A DNA stretch of 64,000 nt. Source: Catellatospora tritici (GTDB taxonomy: Bacteria > Actinomycetota > Actinomycetes > Mycobacteriales > Micromonosporaceae). The stretch spans positions 1 through 64,000 of the forward strand of contig NZ_JAHRCY010000013.1 of the NCBI RefSeq assembly GCF_019083965.1, read 5' to 3'. The position numbers and the translations under genes are program-made. Under the pieces are notes generated by a model that did no database searches, was not told where the DNA came from, and saw only the letters and a program-made list of their open reading frames with translations. This document shows, in pieces, positions 14,336-23,580 of the stretch (its first letter is position 1; the number at the start of each line of letters is the position of its first letter).

Positions 14336-17212
14336 ATGCACCGTCGCACCGTCCTACGTGGCGGCGTCGCCGTCGCGGGCGGGCTCGCCCTCGCCGGTCA
14401 GGCCGTCACCGCATCCTGGGCCGGCGGCACCGGCACCCCGGTCACCCTCGTCGGCGACACCTCGTCCGGCGGGATCTACTTCCCGTACGGCGCCGGCCTC
14501 ACCCGTACCCCGTTCCTCAAGCTCCCGGCCGGGTCCATCCGCGCCACCGGCTGGCTGTCCCAGCAGCTGTCGCTGGACGCCTCCGGCATCGCGGGCAACT
14601 ACGACCAGGTCTCGCACTTCCTCGTCTACGCCGACAGCGGCTGGGTGAACCCGGCCAAGGGCGGCTGGGAGGAGTTGCCGTACTGGCTGCGCGGCCTGAC
14701 CGCGCTGGCCGCCGTCACCGGCGACGCGGCCCTGCGAAGCAAGGTCTCCACCTGGGTCAACGGCATCGTCGCCACGGTCCAGCCGGACGGCTTCTTCGGC
14801 CCCACCGCCCTGCGCACCTCGCTGGGCGGCGGCCCGGACTTCTGGCCGTTCATGCCGCTGCTGCAGGCGCTGCGCACGTATCAGGAGTACTCCGGTGACA
14901 CCCGGATCGTCCCGATGCTGACCAAGTTCCTGCAGTACCAGAACCAGTTCGGCGCCTCGGCGTTCAACCAGAGCTGGGGCTCGGTGCGCTGGGCGACCAA
15001 CCTCGACACGGTGTTCTGGCTGTTCGCCCGGACGGGCCAGAGCTTCCTGCTGTCGCTGGCCGACAAGATCCATCAGTACAGCAAGAACTACGTCAACAAC
15101 CTGCCCAGCATGCACAACGTCGACCTGGCGCAGGGCTTCACCGAGCCCGCGCTGATGGCCCTGCGCGGCAACACCTCGCTGACGCAGGCGACGTACAACA
15201 ACTACTCGACCATCCAGTCGCAGTGGGGGCAGTTCCCCGGCGGCGGGTTCGCCGGGGACGAGAACATCCGCACCGACCAGCGCGACCCCCGGCAGGGCTT
15301 CGAGACCTGCGGGATCGTCGAGTACATGCAGAGCTTCGAGACGTTGACCCGGCTCACCGGCGACCCGAGCTGGGCCGACGGCTGCGAGAACCTGGCCTTC
15401 AACTCGCTGCCCGCCTCGATGGAGCCCAACCACAGGTCGCTGCACTACATCACCAGCGCCAACAGCGTGCAGCTGGACAACCGGGCCAAGACCCAGGGCC
15501 AGTACCAGAACGGGTTCGCCATGCAGGCGTACCTGCTGGGCGTGGACCAGTACCGGTGCTGCCCGCACAACTACGGGCAGGGCTGGTCGTACTTCACCGA
15601 CAACCTGGTGCAGGCCACCGCCGACCGGGGCCTCGCGGTCACCATGTACGCCCCGAGCACCACCACCGCCAAGGTCGGCGCGGGCGCCGCCACGGTCACG
15701 CTCACCCAGGAGACGTCGTACCCGTTCAACGGGGCGGTGACGTTGCGGCTGGCCACCTCGGGTGCGGTCGCGTTCCCGCTGTACGCGCGCATCCCGAGCT
15801 GGTGCCCCAACCCGTCGCTGACGGTCAACGGCGCCGCCCAGCCCGTGGTGGCCGGACCGGCGTACGTGGCGGTCAACCGCACCTGGAACAACGGCGACAC
15901 CGTGGTGCTCACGCTGCCGATGTCGCCGAAGACCACCACCTGGACCGCGAACCAGAACGCGATCTCGGTCAGCAACGGCCCGCTGACCTACTCGCTGGAG
16001 ATCGGCCAGAACTTCCTGCGCTACAACGACCCCAACAGCGCCTGGCCGGAGTGGCAGGTGTTCCCGACCTCCGCCTGGAACTACGGTCTGGTCCCGGGCA
16101 CATTCGCCGCGGTCGCGGGCGGCGGCTCGGGCAACCCGTTCACCCCGGCGGGCACCCCGGTGGCGCTGACCGCGCAGGCCCGGCCCATCCCGAACTGGCA
16201 GGCCGACAGTGAGAACGTGGTGTCGCGGCTGCAGCTCAGCCCGGTCGCGTCCAGCGAGCCGATCAAGACGGTACGGCTCATCCCGATGGGCGCGGCCAGC
16301 CTGCGGATCACCTCGTTCCCGGTGATCGGCGGGTCGCGGCAGTGGCAGCTGCCGGCGACCCCGTCGGCGTCGTGGACCTTCTCCGGCGACACCGTCACCG
16401 CGCTCAACAGCTACTACGACCCGGCCAGCTCGTACGACCAGTCGCACCGGCGCTTCACCTGGTGGGACCACACCGGCACCAGCGAGTGGGTGCAGTACAC
16501 CTACGTCGCGCCGGTCAGCGCCAGTTCGGTCAGCGTCTACTGGTACGACGACACCGACCACGGCCAGTGCCGGGTGCCCGCCTCGTGGCGGCTGGAGTAC
16601 CTGAACAGCTCCGGCGCGTGGCAGGCCGTGTCGGGGGCCTCGGGGTACGGGACGGCGCTCAACACGTACAACACGACGACCTTCACCGCCGTGACCACGA
16701 CGGCGCTGCGCATCGTCGCGCAGCTCAAGGCCGGGTTCTCTGGCGGCGTCCTGCAGTGGAACGTCACCGCGACCCCGGCGATCACGCGCCCCAACACCTG
16801 GTACCGCGTCCAGAACGCCAACAGCGGCAAGGTGCTCGGAGTGGCCGGGATGTCGACGGCCGACAGCGCCAACGTGGTGCAGTTCGCCGACAACGGCAGC
16901 GCCGACCACAACTGGCGCTTCGACCACGTCGGCAACGGCTGGTATCTGATCGTGAACCAGAACAGCGGCAAGGTGCTCGCGGTCGGCGGCATGTCCCGGG
17001 CCAACAGCGCGCTGGTGCAGCAGTTCGCCGACAACGGCAGCGCCGACCACTACTGGCAGCTGCTCGGCGACGGCGGCGGCTGGCTGCGCATCCGCAACCT
17101 CAACAGCGGGCTGGTGCTCGGGGTGTCGGGCATGTCGACCGCCGACAGCGCCCAGGTGGTGCAGTACGAGGACAACGGCACCGCCGACCACCGCTGGCGC
17201 CTGCTGGGCTGA
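14336..17212 (+). CDS. Secreted GH127 beta-L-arabinofuranosidase with RICIN domain
   Basis: 958 aa. Twin-arginine signal RRTVLRGG at residues 3-10. The GH127 (formerly DUF1680) catalytic barrel spans about 40-640. By comparison with HypBA1, the zinc site would be Glu323 and Cys325 (FETCG) plus Cys408 and Cys409 (YRCCPHN), with Cys408 as the nucleophile; Glu309 (GDEN) is a candidate acid/base. Residues about 819-958 are a three-repeat RICIN/CBM13 lectin (NSGKVLGVAGMSTADSA). Likely releases beta-L-arabinofuranose from plant or AGP-type glycans outside the cell. ATG at 14336 follows GGGAGG. Preceded by tandem operators. Confidence 0.88.
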   Translation: MHRRTVLRGGVAVAGGLALAGQAVTASWAGGTGTPVTLVGDTSSGGIYFPYGAGLTRTPFLKLPAGSIRATGWLSQQLSLDASGIAGNYDQVSHFLVYADSGWVNPAKGGWEELPYWLRGLTALAAVTGDAALRSKVSTWVNGIVATVQPDGFFGPTALRTSLGGGPDFWPFMPLLQALRTYQEYSGDTRIVPMLTKFLQYQNQFGASAFNQSWGSVRWATNLDTVFWLFARTGQSFLLSLADKIHQYSKNYVNNLPSMHNVDLAQGFTEPALMALRGNTSLTQATYNNYSTIQSQWGQFPGGGFAGDENIRTDQRDPRQGFETCGIVEYMQSFETLTRLTGDPSWADGCENLAFNSLPASMEPNHRSLHYITSANSVQLDNRAKTQGQYQNGFAMQAYLLGVDQYRCCPHNYGQGWSYFTDNLVQATADRGLAVTMYAPSTTTAKVGAGAATVTLTQETSYPFNGAVTLRLATSGAVAFPLYARIPSWCPNPSLTVNGAAQPVVAGPAYVAVNRTWNNGDTVVLTLPMSPKTTTWTANQNAISVSNGPLTYSLEIGQNFLRYNDPNSAWPEWQVFPTSAWNYGLVPGTFAAVAGGGSGNPFTPAGTPVALTAQARPIPNWQADSENVVSRLQLSPVASSEPIKTVRLIPMGAASLRITSFPVIGGSRQWQLPATPSASWTFSGDTVTALNSYYDPASSYDQSHRRFTWWDHTGTSEWVQYTYVAPVSASSVSVYWYDDTDHGQCRVPASWRLEYLNSSGAWQAVSGASGYGTALNTYNTTTFTAVTTTALRIVAQLKAGFSGGVLQWNVTATPAITRPNTWYRVQNANSGKVLGVAGMSTADSANVVQFADNGSADHNWRFDHVGNGWYLIVNQNSGKVLAVGGMSRANSALVQQFADNGSADHYWQLLGDGGGWLRIRNLNSGLVLGVSGMSTADSAQVVQYEDNGTADHRWRLLG

Positions 17213-17217
17213 GCAGT

Positions 17218-17263
17218 GCGCCCACCGCCGGACGACGCGTGCGCGTGGCTCGGCGGTGGGCGC
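17218..17263. terminator. Terminator hairpin after GH127
   Basis: A perfect 13-bp stem, 17218-17230 (GCGCCCACCGCCG) with 17251-17263, loop 20 nt, 6 bp after the GH127 stop codon. Confidence 0.75.
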
Positions 17264-17361
17264 CGCCGGGTGGGATAGAACTAGGGCGAGGACACGGACC
17301 TGCAGCTTCGCATGATCGGCACAGGCCGCGGCCGATTCATGTCGCGCACACGGGGGAATCC

Positions 17362-18597
17362 ATGCGACTTCGTACGACAAGACCGCGCATCCGGCGCCTG
17401 GGCGTGCTCGGCGCCCTGCTGCTGCCGGCGCTGCTGGCGGTGCCCGCCACCGCGACAGCGGCAGGCAACGACCACGAGGGCAAACCCAAGTCCAAGCCCG
17501 CGGTGGCACAGGGCGCCGAAGCCTTTGGCGTCAACGACAGCGGCCAGCTCGGTGACGGCAGCACGACCGACCGGCGGCTCACCGCAGTCACCGTGGCCAT
17601 CCCGGACGGGGTCAAGGCCGTCGCCGCCGGGGTGTTCCACGGCCTGGCGCTGCTGAACAATGGCACCGTCAAGTCCTGGGGCATCGGCGCCAACGGCGAG
17701 CTGGGTAACGGTCAAACCCAAGACTTTCCGGTACCCGGTTCGGTGGCGGACCTGACCGGGGTCAAGGCGATCAGCGCAGGCGGCTTCTTCAGCCTGGCGC
17801 TGCTGGACAACGGTACCGTGATGAGCTTCGGTCGCAACAATGTAGGCCAGCTCGGCGACGGCACCACCACCGCCCAGCCACTCCCGGTCGCGGTGATCGG
17901 GCTCCCCAGGAAGGCGGTCGCCATCTCGGCGGGCGTCGACCACAGCCTGGCCCTGCTGGACGACGGCACGGTATGGGCCTGGGGCGGCAACGGCCACGGC
18001 CAACTCGGCAATGGCACCACCAGCAACCAGCCGCAGGCCACCCCCATCGCGGTCACCGGTCTTACCGGCGTCAAGGTCAAGGCGATCAGCGCGGGCTTCA
18101 CCTTCAGCCTGGCCGCGCTGGGCGACGGCTCGGTCCGGGCCTGGGGTGACAACGACCACGGGCAGCTGGGCAACAACTCCACCACAGACAGCTCGTCGCC
18201 GGTCGCGGTGGCGGGGCTGGCGGGCGTCAAGGTGAAGGCAGTCAGCGCGGGCGACGATTACAGCCTGGCCCTGCTGACCAGCGGCCGGGTGAAGGGCTGG
18301 GGCTTCAACGCTAACGGCGAGCTGGGTGACGGCACGTTCACCAGCCCCCGGCTGACTCCGGTGGACACGGTCGGCGTCACTGGCGTCACCGCGCTCGACG
18401 CTGGCTTCGGCGAGAAGTTCCCCGGCGGGCAGAGCCTGGCAGTGGCCAACGGCAAGCTGGTGGGCTGGGGCCTCAACGTCCTGGGCCAACTCGGCAACGG
18501 CACGTTGACCAGCCGCAACCTGGCCGCGCCCATCCGCACCGGCCTGGGCCGGCCGCACTCGGTCGCCGCAGGGCAGCTGTTCAGCGTCGTCTCCTGA
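17362..18597 (+). CDS. Secreted RCC1-repeat propeller protein
   Basis: 411 aa. Signal peptide in residues 1-34 (LGVLGALLLPALLAVPATATAA). The rest is six to seven RCC1-like repeats with the cadence SAGxxHSLALLDDGTVWAWG...GQLGNGTT, forming a beta-propeller. Bacterial secreted RCC1 proteins are surface or adhesive proteins of unknown partner. ATG at 17362 with GGGGG about 7 bases upstream. Codons are slightly less GC-biased than in neighbouring enzymes. Followed by a cluster of hairpins. Confidence 0.85.
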   Translation: MRLRTTRPRIRRLGVLGALLLPALLAVPATATAAGNDHEGKPKSKPAVAQGAEAFGVNDSGQLGDGSTTDRRLTAVTVAIPDGVKAVAAGVFHGLALLNNGTVKSWGIGANGELGNGQTQDFPVPGSVADLTGVKAISAGGFFSLALLDNGTVMSFGRNNVGQLGDGTTTAQPLPVAVIGLPRKAVAISAGVDHSLALLDDGTVWAWGGNGHGQLGNGTTSNQPQATPIAVTGLTGVKVKAISAGFTFSLAALGDGSVRAWGDNDHGQLGNNSTTDSSSPVAVAGLAGVKVKAVSAGDDYSLALLTSGRVKGWGFNANGELGDGTFTSPRLTPVDTVGVTGVTALDAGFGEKFPGGQSLAVANGKLVGWGLNVLGQLGNGTLTSRNLAAPIRTGLGRPHSVAAGQLFSVVS

Positions 18598-18625
18598 GCG
18601 TGCCGAGCGCCCTACACTGGGTGCT

Positions 18626-18689
18626 GTCGGCCACCTTCAGGTGGTCGGCTCGGTGAGAGCCCCTCGTCCGGGTAACGAGGGGCCCTCAC
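18626..18689 (+). terminator. Double hairpin after the RCC1 gene
   Basis: Hairpin 1: 18626-18636 (GTCGGCCACCT) pairs with 18639-18649 through two G-U wobbles, loop TC. Hairpin 2: 18653-18667 pairs with 18675-18689 (GTGAG and GCCCCTCGT arms with one mismatch), loop 7 nt. They are adjacent and start 28 bp after the RCC1 stop. A third small perfect hairpin follows at 18743-18760 (GCCGAAAA/TTTTCGGC). Most simply a reinforced terminator; a structured small RNA is possible. Confidence 0.6.
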
Positions 18690-18822
18690 TCGGGGTCGCC
18701 GGGGCGGTAGGGCCGTTCCGGCGTCCACAGGACACGATGGCTGCCGAAAACCTTTTCGGCAAGATGGCAACGGCGTTACGGCCAGATTGACTGTGTCATT
18801 GTTTTGGTGAGATAGGACGAGC

Positions 18823-18856
18823 GCACGCCCGGTCGAAATCTTTCGACCGGGCGTGC
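18823..18856. terminator. Terminator of the metalloprotease gene
   Basis: A perfect 16-bp stem (18823-18838, GCACGCCCGGTCGAAA; 18841-18856) with a 2-nt loop. It lies 7 bp past the end of the minus-strand metalloprotease gene, with GGTCTTTT on its plus-strand 3' side. It can stop transcription from both directions. Confidence 0.8.
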
Positions 18857-18863
18857 GGTCTTT

Positions 18864-20225
18864 TCAGCTCCGGGTCCAGCGCTGGTACGGCTGGCCGTTG
18901 CAGTCGAACAGCACCAGCAGGGTGCCGTTGGCGGTGCCGCCGTTGACGGGCGAGATACACCGCCCGCTCTGCACTCCCGCGATCGAGCCGTCGGCGCGCA
19001 GCGTCCACTGCTGGTTGGCGGCACCGCTGCAGCTCCACAGGATGACCTTGGTGCCGTTGGCGGTGCCCGCACCGTACGCGTCGAGGCACTTGCCCAGGAT
19101 CTGCAGCGCCGCGCCCGACTGGGTCACCGTCTGGTTGGCGCCGCCGTTGCACGTGTACAGGGCCAGCTGAACCCCGTTGGTGGTGCTGGAGTTCGGGTCG
19201 TCCAGACAGGTGCCCGAGGCGCCGTTGACGAGCTTGAACGTGGTCGGCTGGGGCGGGGTGGTGCCGCCGGACTTGATCAGGAACAGGTTGTCGGCGACGT
19301 TGTAGTACGTGGCCAGGTAGCTGCCCGCCGCCGGGTTGGTGTGGTAGTAGTCGTCGTGGTTGCAGTCCAGGCGGTCGTCGTGGGCCCGGTCGGTGCAGCG
19401 GTAGACCAGGGTCACGCCGTCGCTGTCCTTGTAGCACATGACGTCGTACTCGTCGACGCAGTGGGCGGCGCCGGAGGCGTTGGGGGCGTTGTCGTTGACC
19501 GCGCCGAGCGTGTGGCCGAGTTCGTGCGTGGCCACTCCGGCGGTCCAGCAGCCGTTGTCGGCGCGGGCGTACTCGGGGCCGACGTTGGAGCGGTTGCTGT
19601 CGCCCTTGCGGGTGTCCCCGGCGAACCCGCCGATGCCGCAGTAGACGTTCGCGTCGACGAACTGCAGGTACTTGCGGTCGGTACGGGTGTACCCGGCCGC
19701 CTGCACCGCGTTGAGCAGCGGTGCCCAGTCGTTGGCGTTGAGCGCCGCGTCGGGGATCTGCACGTCGCGCACGACCGCCCGGCAGGCGCCGTTGACGTTC
19801 TCGGTCACGTAGCGCACGTGCCGGGTCCCGCCGGTCTCGGCGGCACTGGCGTTGTAGATGTTGTCGACGCCCTCGGCCAGCGTCCGGAACGTCTCCAGGT
19901 ACTGCGCGTAGCGGCTGGTGCTGCCGTGCACGTACAGCACCTCGACCCGCTTGCCGGAGGTGCCGTCGCCCTCGCAGACCGGCAGGGCACCGGCGGCGAC
20001 GGCCGCGGCCAGCGGCTTGATCTCACGCTTGACGTCCAGACCGGCGGGCGCGGCGTCGGGCCCGTGCGTGCACACGACGTGGTGGTTGGTGACGATCCGC
20101 TGGAGCCCGGCGCAGAGGTCGGCACCGGGCCGGGCCTGCGCGGCCGCGGACGGCAGCGCGAAGGACAGGAGCAGGAGTGAGGCCGCGGCGGCCAGGACGC
20201 GGCCGCCAGGCAGGTGCAGGTTCAT
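18864..20225 (-). CDS. Secreted zinc metalloprotease (metzincin-like) with RICIN domain
   Basis: 453 aa. Signal peptide 1-32. The zinc motif HELGH places His234, Glu235 and His238; Gly241 follows. The residue at the usual third-ligand position is Asn244, with Asp245 next to it (HELGHTLGAVND). A Met-turn-like YDVMCY lies about 25 residues further on. Many paired cysteines suggest a secreted fold. The C-terminal about 125 residues are a RICIN/CBM13 trefoil (GTCLDD; GKCLDAYG; GRCISPV; NQQWTL). ATG at 20225 with GGAAGGAA upstream is preferred to a start 16 codons earlier. Downstream of GH43 on the same strand, separated by a terminator-like hairpin. Confidence 0.85.
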   Translation of the reverse strand: MNLHLPGGRVLAAAASLLLLSFALPSAAAQARPGADLCAGLQRIVTNHHVVCTHGPDAAPAGLDVKREIKPLAAAVAAGALPVCEGDGTSGKRVEVLYVHGSTSRYAQYLETFRTLAEGVDNIYNASAAETGGTRHVRYVTENVNGACRAVVRDVQIPDAALNANDWAPLLNAVQAAGYTRTDRKYLQFVDANVYCGIGGFAGDTRKGDSNRSNVGPEYARADNGCWTAGVATHELGHTLGAVNDNAPNASGAAHCVDEYDVMCYKDSDGVTLVYRCTDRAHDDRLDCNHDDYYHTNPAAGSYLATYYNVADNLFLIKSGGTTPPQPTTFKLVNGASGTCLDDPNSSTTNGVQLALYTCNGGANQTVTQSGAALQILGKCLDAYGAGTANGTKVILWSCSGAANQQWTLRADGSIAGVQSGRCISPVNGGTANGTLLVLFDCNGQPYQRWTRS

Positions 20226-20279
20226 TGCGGTTCCTTCCCATGGGGGTATGGGTGGCCGCTGTGTACCCGGCACAGCGTG

Positions 20280-20309
20280 GGCCGGTGCCGCGACTTCGCG
20301 GCCCCGGCC
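20280..20309 (-). terminator. Hairpin between GH43 and metalloprotease
   Basis: A 14-bp stem with one mismatch: 20280-20293 (GGCCGGTGCCGCGA) with 20296-20309, loop CT. It lies 6 bp past the GH43 stop codon. It argues that the metalloprotease has its own promoter in 20226-20280 despite sharing strand and neighbourhood. Confidence 0.65.
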
Positions 20310-20315
20310 GACGGA

Positions 20316-22088
20316 TCAGGAGGCGGGTTCGCCCGAGGGCGCGGTCAGGGTGACGCCGGTCGCGACGGGGGTGCCGAAGTTCGGCGTGCCGTCGGCGTTC
20401 CAGGTGAACTTCTGCACCCGGGTCGACCGGTTCATGTCGCAGCCGCCGCTCACCGAGCTGTTGGCGTGGTACACGATCCAGTCTTCGGTGCCGTCGGGCG
20501 ACTTGAAGAACCCGTTGTGGCCGGGCCCGTAGACGCTGTTGGCGTTGGAGCGCTGGAAGACCGGGTTCGGCGACTTCGTCCAGGACGAGGACAGCAGCGG
20601 GTCGCCGGTCCCGTTGTACGTCAGCATGCCGAGCTTGTAATCCGGAGTGGAGCAGTGGCTGGTCGAGTAGATGATGAAGGTCTTGCCGCCGTGCTGCAGG
20701 ACCTCACCGCCCTCGGCCACCGCGCCGCCTACGGTCTCCCAGCTGAGCGTGGGCGTGGTCAGGATGCGGCGAGTGCCGCTGGCCGTCCACGGGTTGCTCA
20801 GCGGGCGGATGAACATCGGCTGCGAGCCGTTGTAGAACGTGCCCAGCAGGTACAGGTTGCCGTTGAGCTGCAGGATGCCCGGGTCGAGCTCCCAGGTGTT
20901 GTCCGAGGTCGGGTCGAGCAGGTCGGCCTTGAACGTGTACGGGCCCATCGGGTCCAGCCCGGCGCTCTCCAGCACGTGGATGCGCTGGGTGCCCAGGTCG
21001 TACGGCTCGCGCCCGGCGGTGTAGTAGAAGTACCAGCGCTGCCCGTTCGGGCCGTTGAGCAGGTGGAACTCCGGCGCCCACATGGTGCCGGCACCGTTGG
21101 GGTTGACCAGGTTGAAGATGACCTGGTCGGTGGCGGTGGCCAGGCCGCGCATGGTGGTCGCCTTGCGCATGGTGATGGTGCGGTTCCAGGTGGTCGTGGC
21201 CAGGTAGTAGTAGCCGTTGTAGTAGGTCAGCCACGGGTCCGGGCCCTGCGCCTTGATCGGGTTGGTGTAGGTGTTCCCGGTCCCGCCGCCAGAGGTGACG
21301 GTCCAGGTGAAGGTGGCCGAGCCGCTGACACCGCCGCTGGTCGCGGTCACCGTCACGGTGTACGTGTTCACCGTCGACGGGGTGCCGCTGATCACCCCGG
21401 TCGAGGTGTTGAGGCTCAGGCCCGCGGGCAGGCCGGTGGCCGACCAGGTGTACGTGCCGGTGCCGCCGCTGGCCGCTAGGGTCAGGCTGGTCGCGGTGTT
21501 GACGGCAGTGGACCGGTTGCCCGGGTTGGTGACGGTCACCGAGCCGCTGGTGGTGGTGTAGCTCGGCAGGCGCCACACGCGGCTGGACGCGGTGCTGCAC
21601 GGCAGCTGGACCAGGCCGGTGTTGGCGGTGGCGACGCCCCCGGCGGGCACGACGCACTTGCCGGAGCTGACCGACACCAGGTTGAACGTCTTGTCGGTGC
21701 CGCTGACGGTCACCGGCACCAGGCGCCACTGCTGGTTGGTGTTCGAGTGGCAGGTCCACTGGATGATCGTGGCGTTGTCGGCGGTCGAGGCGCCGTTGAC
21801 GTCGACACACTTGCCCGCGGTCAGCGTCGCGATGGTGTAGGTGTCGGTCGTCCCCGACACCGGGTTGAACGTGAACCGCTGGTTGGTGCCGGAGTTGCAG
21901 CCGTACTGCACGAGTTGGATGCCGTTGTTGGCGTTGCTGTTGGGCAGGTCCATGCAGTTGCCGCCGTTCTGGTTGACGGCGGTGCTGCTGAAGCTGACCG
22001 CGGCCACGGCGGGTTGCGGCACGAGCAGCAGCGCCGCTACCAGCAGCGGCACGCTGAGCAGGGTGATACGACGAGGCGAACCTCTCAC
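20316..22088 (-). CDS. Secreted GH43 arabinanase/arabinofuranosidase with RICIN and Ig-like domains
   Basis: 590 aa. Signal peptide 1-30 (LLSVPLLVAALLLVPQPAVA). RICIN/CBM13 about 32-175 (GNCMDLPNSNANNG; GKCVDVNGAS; NQQWRL); putative-Ig (He_PIG) domain about 185-265 (YTWSATGLPAGLSLNTSTG). GH43 five-bladed propeller about 275-590, with catalytic-base candidate Asp284 (GPDPWL), the MWAPEFH motif, and general-acid candidate Glu in VAEGGEVLQ. The family cleaves alpha-L-arabinofuranosyl or xylosyl links; arabinan is favoured by the nearby GH127. The GTG start at 22088 has AAGGAAG upstream and gives a normal signal peptide; longer starts do not. Confidence 0.87.
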   Translation of the reverse strand: MRGSPRRITLLSVPLLVAALLLVPQPAVAAVSFSSTAVNQNGGNCMDLPNSNANNGIQLVQYGCNSGTNQRFTFNPVSGTTDTYTIATLTAGKCVDVNGASTADNATIIQWTCHSNTNQQWRLVPVTVSGTDKTFNLVSVSSGKCVVPAGGVATANTGLVQLPCSTASSRVWRLPSYTTTSGSVTVTNPGNRSTAVNTATSLTLAASGGTGTYTWSATGLPAGLSLNTSTGVISGTPSTVNTYTVTVTATSGGVSGSATFTWTVTSGGGTGNTYTNPIKAQGPDPWLTYYNGYYYLATTTWNRTITMRKATTMRGLATATDQVIFNLVNPNGAGTMWAPEFHLLNGPNGQRWYFYYTAGREPYDLGTQRIHVLESAGLDPMGPYTFKADLLDPTSDNTWELDPGILQLNGNLYLLGTFYNGSQPMFIRPLSNPWTASGTRRILTTPTLSWETVGGAVAEGGEVLQHGGKTFIIYSTSHCSTPDYKLGMLTYNGTGDPLLSSSWTKSPNPVFQRSNANSVYGPGHNGFFKSPDGTEDWIVYHANSSVSGGCDMNRSTRVQKFTWNADGTPNFGTPVATGVTLTAPSGEPAS

Positions 22089-22435
22089 GGGGCACTTCCT
22101 TTTGCGGGTAGGCGGGTGCGATACACCGCTGGGATGGAAAGCGCCCCACGAGCCGCAGCGTTGCGCTGCGCGGCCCGACCGCACGCCTACCCGGTCACCC
22201 CAGTGGCTCCAGGCAGTATCGCCGACATCCACATCGGTGGACAAGACTCACTCGTCGCCGCGCAGGTGGGGAGGGTGTGCGCGCGCCTTTGCTCTGCACC
22301 CACGCGCTTGCTCTGCACCCGTGGGCGCGACACCGACCGGGCCGGGAAAGCCGGGTTCGGGAAAGTACGCCGAAAATTCGGGTTTATCGCCACGAAGGCG
22401 GGGGTAACCCGCGCGCGTACGGAAAGGGGTTCACC
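22089..22435. other. Divergent intergenic region with a direct repeat
   Basis: A 347-bp gap between GH43 (minus) and a small plus-strand gene. It contains the 13-bp direct repeat TTGCTCTGCACCC at 22289-22301 and 22308-22320, 19 bp apart, in position to bind a regulator of the plus-strand gene. No gene is supported here. Confidence 0.55.
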
Positions 22436-22720
22436 ATGGACGGGGCGACACCGCCACCCGGCGACGCGCCCGCCACGGCGGGCGGTGGCCTCATCGAGGA
22501 AGTCGCCGGGTTGCGCAGCAAGGGCCGCCAACTGGTCGAGGAGTTGGTCCGGCTCTCCCGCCAGTTGACGGAGCTGCACCGTGCCGTCAGAGCGGACCAG
22601 ACCTCCGGTCGACAGCGACCTCCCGAACGGCCGCCGCCCCGGCTGTCGGCGGGTGGGCAGCCGGACAGCCGGGGACGGGAACCGGGCGGTCGGTCGGGGC
22701 GGGACACCCGCCTGCTCTGA
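22436..22720 (+). CDS. Small hypothetical protein with coiled-coil segment
   Basis: 94 aa, no family recognised. Residues about 19-50 (LIEEVAGLRSKGRQLVEEL, then VRLSRQLTELHRAVRA) form an amphipathic heptad pattern likely to be a coiled coil. Both ends are Pro/Gly/Arg-rich and probably disordered. Start ATG at 22436 has GGAAAGGGG about 10 bases upstream, and the stop codon overlaps a perfect terminator; together these make a real gene likely despite its size. Confidence 0.6.
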   Translation: MDGATPPPGDAPATAGGGLIEEVAGLRSKGRQLVEELVRLSRQLTELHRAVRADQTSGRQRPPERPPPRLSAGGQPDSRGREPGGRSGRDTRLL

Positions 22721-22732
22721 CCGACCGCCCGG
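22682..22732. terminator. Terminator overlapping a stop codon
   Basis: A perfect 14-bp stem, 22682-22695 (CCGGGCGGTCGGTC) with 22719-22732. The right arm overlaps the TGA of the small gene and the structure ends 11 bp before the convergent RTX-like gene's stop, so it serves both. Confidence 0.8.
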
Positions 22733-22743
22733 GATCGGAGCAC

Positions 22744-23580
22744 CTAGGGACAGCTGATCCGGCTGTCGCCCGTGTCGATCGTGCACATGTCCAGGCCGGT
22801 GCCGCCGTCGGCGCTGTCGTTGCCGCCGACTCCGTCACGGATGTTGATGACGTCGTTGCCGTCCTCGCCGTACACGGTGTCGCTGCCGCTGCCCGCCGTG
22901 ATGATGTCGACGCCGGGTCCGCCATAGATGGTGTCGTTGCCCGCGCCGGCGCTGATGATGTCGTTGCCGCCCAGGCCGCAGATCACGTCCGGGCCTGCCG
23001 TGCCGACCAGCACGTCGCTGGCGGCGGTGCCGACGATGGTGCACGCGGGCGGCGCGCCCGTGGTCACCGTGAGGCTCGCCGCGGCCCCCGGCCCGGGTCC
23101 GCTCTCGGCGGCGGTGACCGCGCTGGTGGTGTTGTTCTTGACGCCGGTGGTCTGGGCCAGGACATTGACCTTGAGGGTGCACACCGCCGACGGGGTGAGC
23201 GTCGCGCCGGTGAGGATGATCAGTGGGCCGCCCTGGTTGGCCACGACCGAGCCGGAGCAGGTGTTGACCACCGCCGGGGGTGTCGCCACGACCAGTCCGG
23301 TCGGAAGGGTGTCGCTGAAGGCGATGCCCGTCAGCGTGTCCACGGCGTTGGGGTTGGTGACCGTGAAGGTCAGCGAGGTGGTGGTGCCGACTGGGATCGA
23401 CGCGGCGCCGAAGGCCTTGGCGAGGGTCGGTGGCAGCGGCGCGGCCGCAGCGGGGTGTGCCGTGGCGGCGACGAACCCCGCCGCCATCACCGCCAGTGCG
23501 GCGGCTCTGCGCAGCAGGCGGCTTCCGCTGTGCCGGTCCTGCCGGGCGGTGGCCTGTCGGCCGTGCTCTGCGGTGCTCAT
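22744..23580 (-). CDS. Secreted DUF11/RTX-like calcium-binding protein
   Basis: 278 aa. Signal peptide about 1-46 (LLRRAAALAVMAAGFVAA). Residues about 50-175 are a DUF11-type Ig-like repeat domain (TSLTFTVTNPNAVDTLTGIAF). Residues about 195-265 carry RTX nonapeptides of the GGxGxDxux type (GLGGNDIISAGAGNDTIYGG; GEDGNDVINI), which fold as a Ca2+-binding parallel beta-roll. There is no enzymatic domain, so a cell-surface or matrix role is likely. The ATG at 23580 is preceded by a GGGAGAA-like ribosome site. Convergent with the small gene at 22436. Confidence 0.82.
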   Translation of the reverse strand: MSTAEHGRQATARQDRHSGSRLLRRAAALAVMAAGFVAATAHPAAAAPLPPTLAKAFGAASIPVGTTTSLTFTVTNPNAVDTLTGIAFSDTLPTGLVVATPPAVVNTCSGSVVANQGGPLIILTGATLTPSAVCTLKVNVLAQTTGVKNNTTSAVTAAESGPGPGAAASLTVTTGAPPACTIVGTAASDVLVGTAGPDVICGLGGNDIISAGAGNDTIYGGPGVDIITAGSGSDTVYGEDGNDVINIRDGVGGNDSADGGTGLDMCTIDTGDSRISCP

